The position numbers were made by a program, and so were the translations under genes. Source: [Phormidium] sp. LEGE 05292 (GTDB taxonomy: Bacteria; Cyanobacteriota; Cyanobacteriia; Cyanobacteriales; Aerosakkonemataceae). Taken from it: a stretch of 64,000 bases of DNA. Position 1 is the first letter of the stretch, and every line of letters starts with the position of its first letter. The notes under the pieces were generated by a model. It saw nothing but the letters and a program-made list of their open reading frames with translations. It did no database searches and was not told where the DNA came from. The stretch is from contig NZ_JADEWG010000006.1 of the NCBI RefSeq assembly GCF_015207735.1, positions 1-64,000 on the forward strand. Reading direction: 5' to 3'. This document shows, in pieces, positions 63,916 through 64,000 of this stretch.

Positions 63916-63987
63916 CAAATTATTAACTTGTTTCTCCAAAAAATTCCGAAATACCAACACTTAAAAAAACGCTAGGAGTGAACTTAA

Positions 63988-64000
63988 ATGTCTTCAGAAA
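63988..64000 (+). CDS. Start of a further gene, cut by the window end
   Basis: An ATG at 63988 follows GCTAGGAGTG, giving AGGAG with suitable spacing, and the first codons read MSSE. Only four codons are visible, so no function can be given. It is in line with the assembly-line genes and may belong to the same operon. Confidence 0.5.

Overview
The window looks like a chromosomal stretch from a filamentous or otherwise secondary-metabolite-rich cyanobacterium. The evidence is the dense scatter of the HIP1 octamer GCGATCGC, an S-layer-homology OprB-type iron porin, a TonB receptor carrying an AMIN domain, transposase remnants of types common in cyanobacteria, and the GTAGAGACGT and CTCTGCGTCTCTGCGG interspersed repeats. 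No rRNA, tRNA or CRISPR array was seen.

Layout. (1) 1-7.9 kb, plus strand: a debris-rich stress and accessory region. It holds a LuxR-type C-terminal fragment beside a palindrome, a DsbA-like protein that has lost its cysteines, a Dps ferritin, a GMC oxidoreductase, a decayed flavin disulfide reductase, an SDR, a TehA/SLAC1 channel with a downstream second-copy fragment, a DUF1348 and a DUF302 protein, and an inverted-repeat-bounded IS remnant. (2) 7.9-11.9 kb, minus: a histidine kinase, its response regulator and an iron-uptake porin. (3) 12-17.6 kb: four minus-strand genes (LicC-like nucleotidyltransferase, APH/choline-kinase-like kinase, two CDP-glycerol glycerophosphotransferase-like proteins) divergent from a glycerophosphodiesterase, with a Pho-box-like array between them. 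(4) 17.6-19.6 kb: an MFS transporter with a poly-arginine tail and an IS4-type remnant. (5) 19.6 kb to the window end: a large siderophore/metallophore locus.

The metallophore locus. The minus-strand arm carries an EntS-like MFS exporter, a FecB-like binding protein, a TonB receptor with AMIN domain, two AcpS-type phosphopantetheinyl transferases, an MbtI/Irp9-type salicylate synthase, an aryl-CoA/aryl-AMP ligase and a free acyl carrier protein. The plus-strand arm, starting about 0.5 kb away and transcribed divergently, encodes the assembly line in what looks like biosynthetic order. First is a KASIII-like acyltransferase fused to an ACP. Next come NRPS Cy-A(Cys-like)-PCP, PKS KS-AT-KR-ACP, a four-gene FkbK/J/I/H-type cassette (hydroxymalonyl-ACP supply, no O-methyltransferase seen), NRPS Cy-A(Cys)-PCP, PKS KS-AT-KR-ACP, NRPS C-A-PCP-E-C-A(Ser)-PCP and NRPS C-A-PCP. 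The last complete gene is a free-standing thioester reductase with its own TubC-type docking domain. A further gene starts at 63988 and runs off the window.

Predicted product (inference): a salicyl cap joined to a thiazoline, a reduced and possibly alpha-hydroxylated ketide, a second thiazoline, a reduced ketide, then a D-residue (perhaps basic), Ser and one more residue, released reductively as aldehyde or alcohol. Building blocks resemble yersiniabactin, micacocidin and pyochelin, but the order differs: the two heterocyclising modules are separated by a PKS. No permease/ATPase of a siderophore ABC importer, no thioesterase and no separate isochorismate pyruvate lyase are visible here. All family calls are made by eye from motifs; no database search was run.
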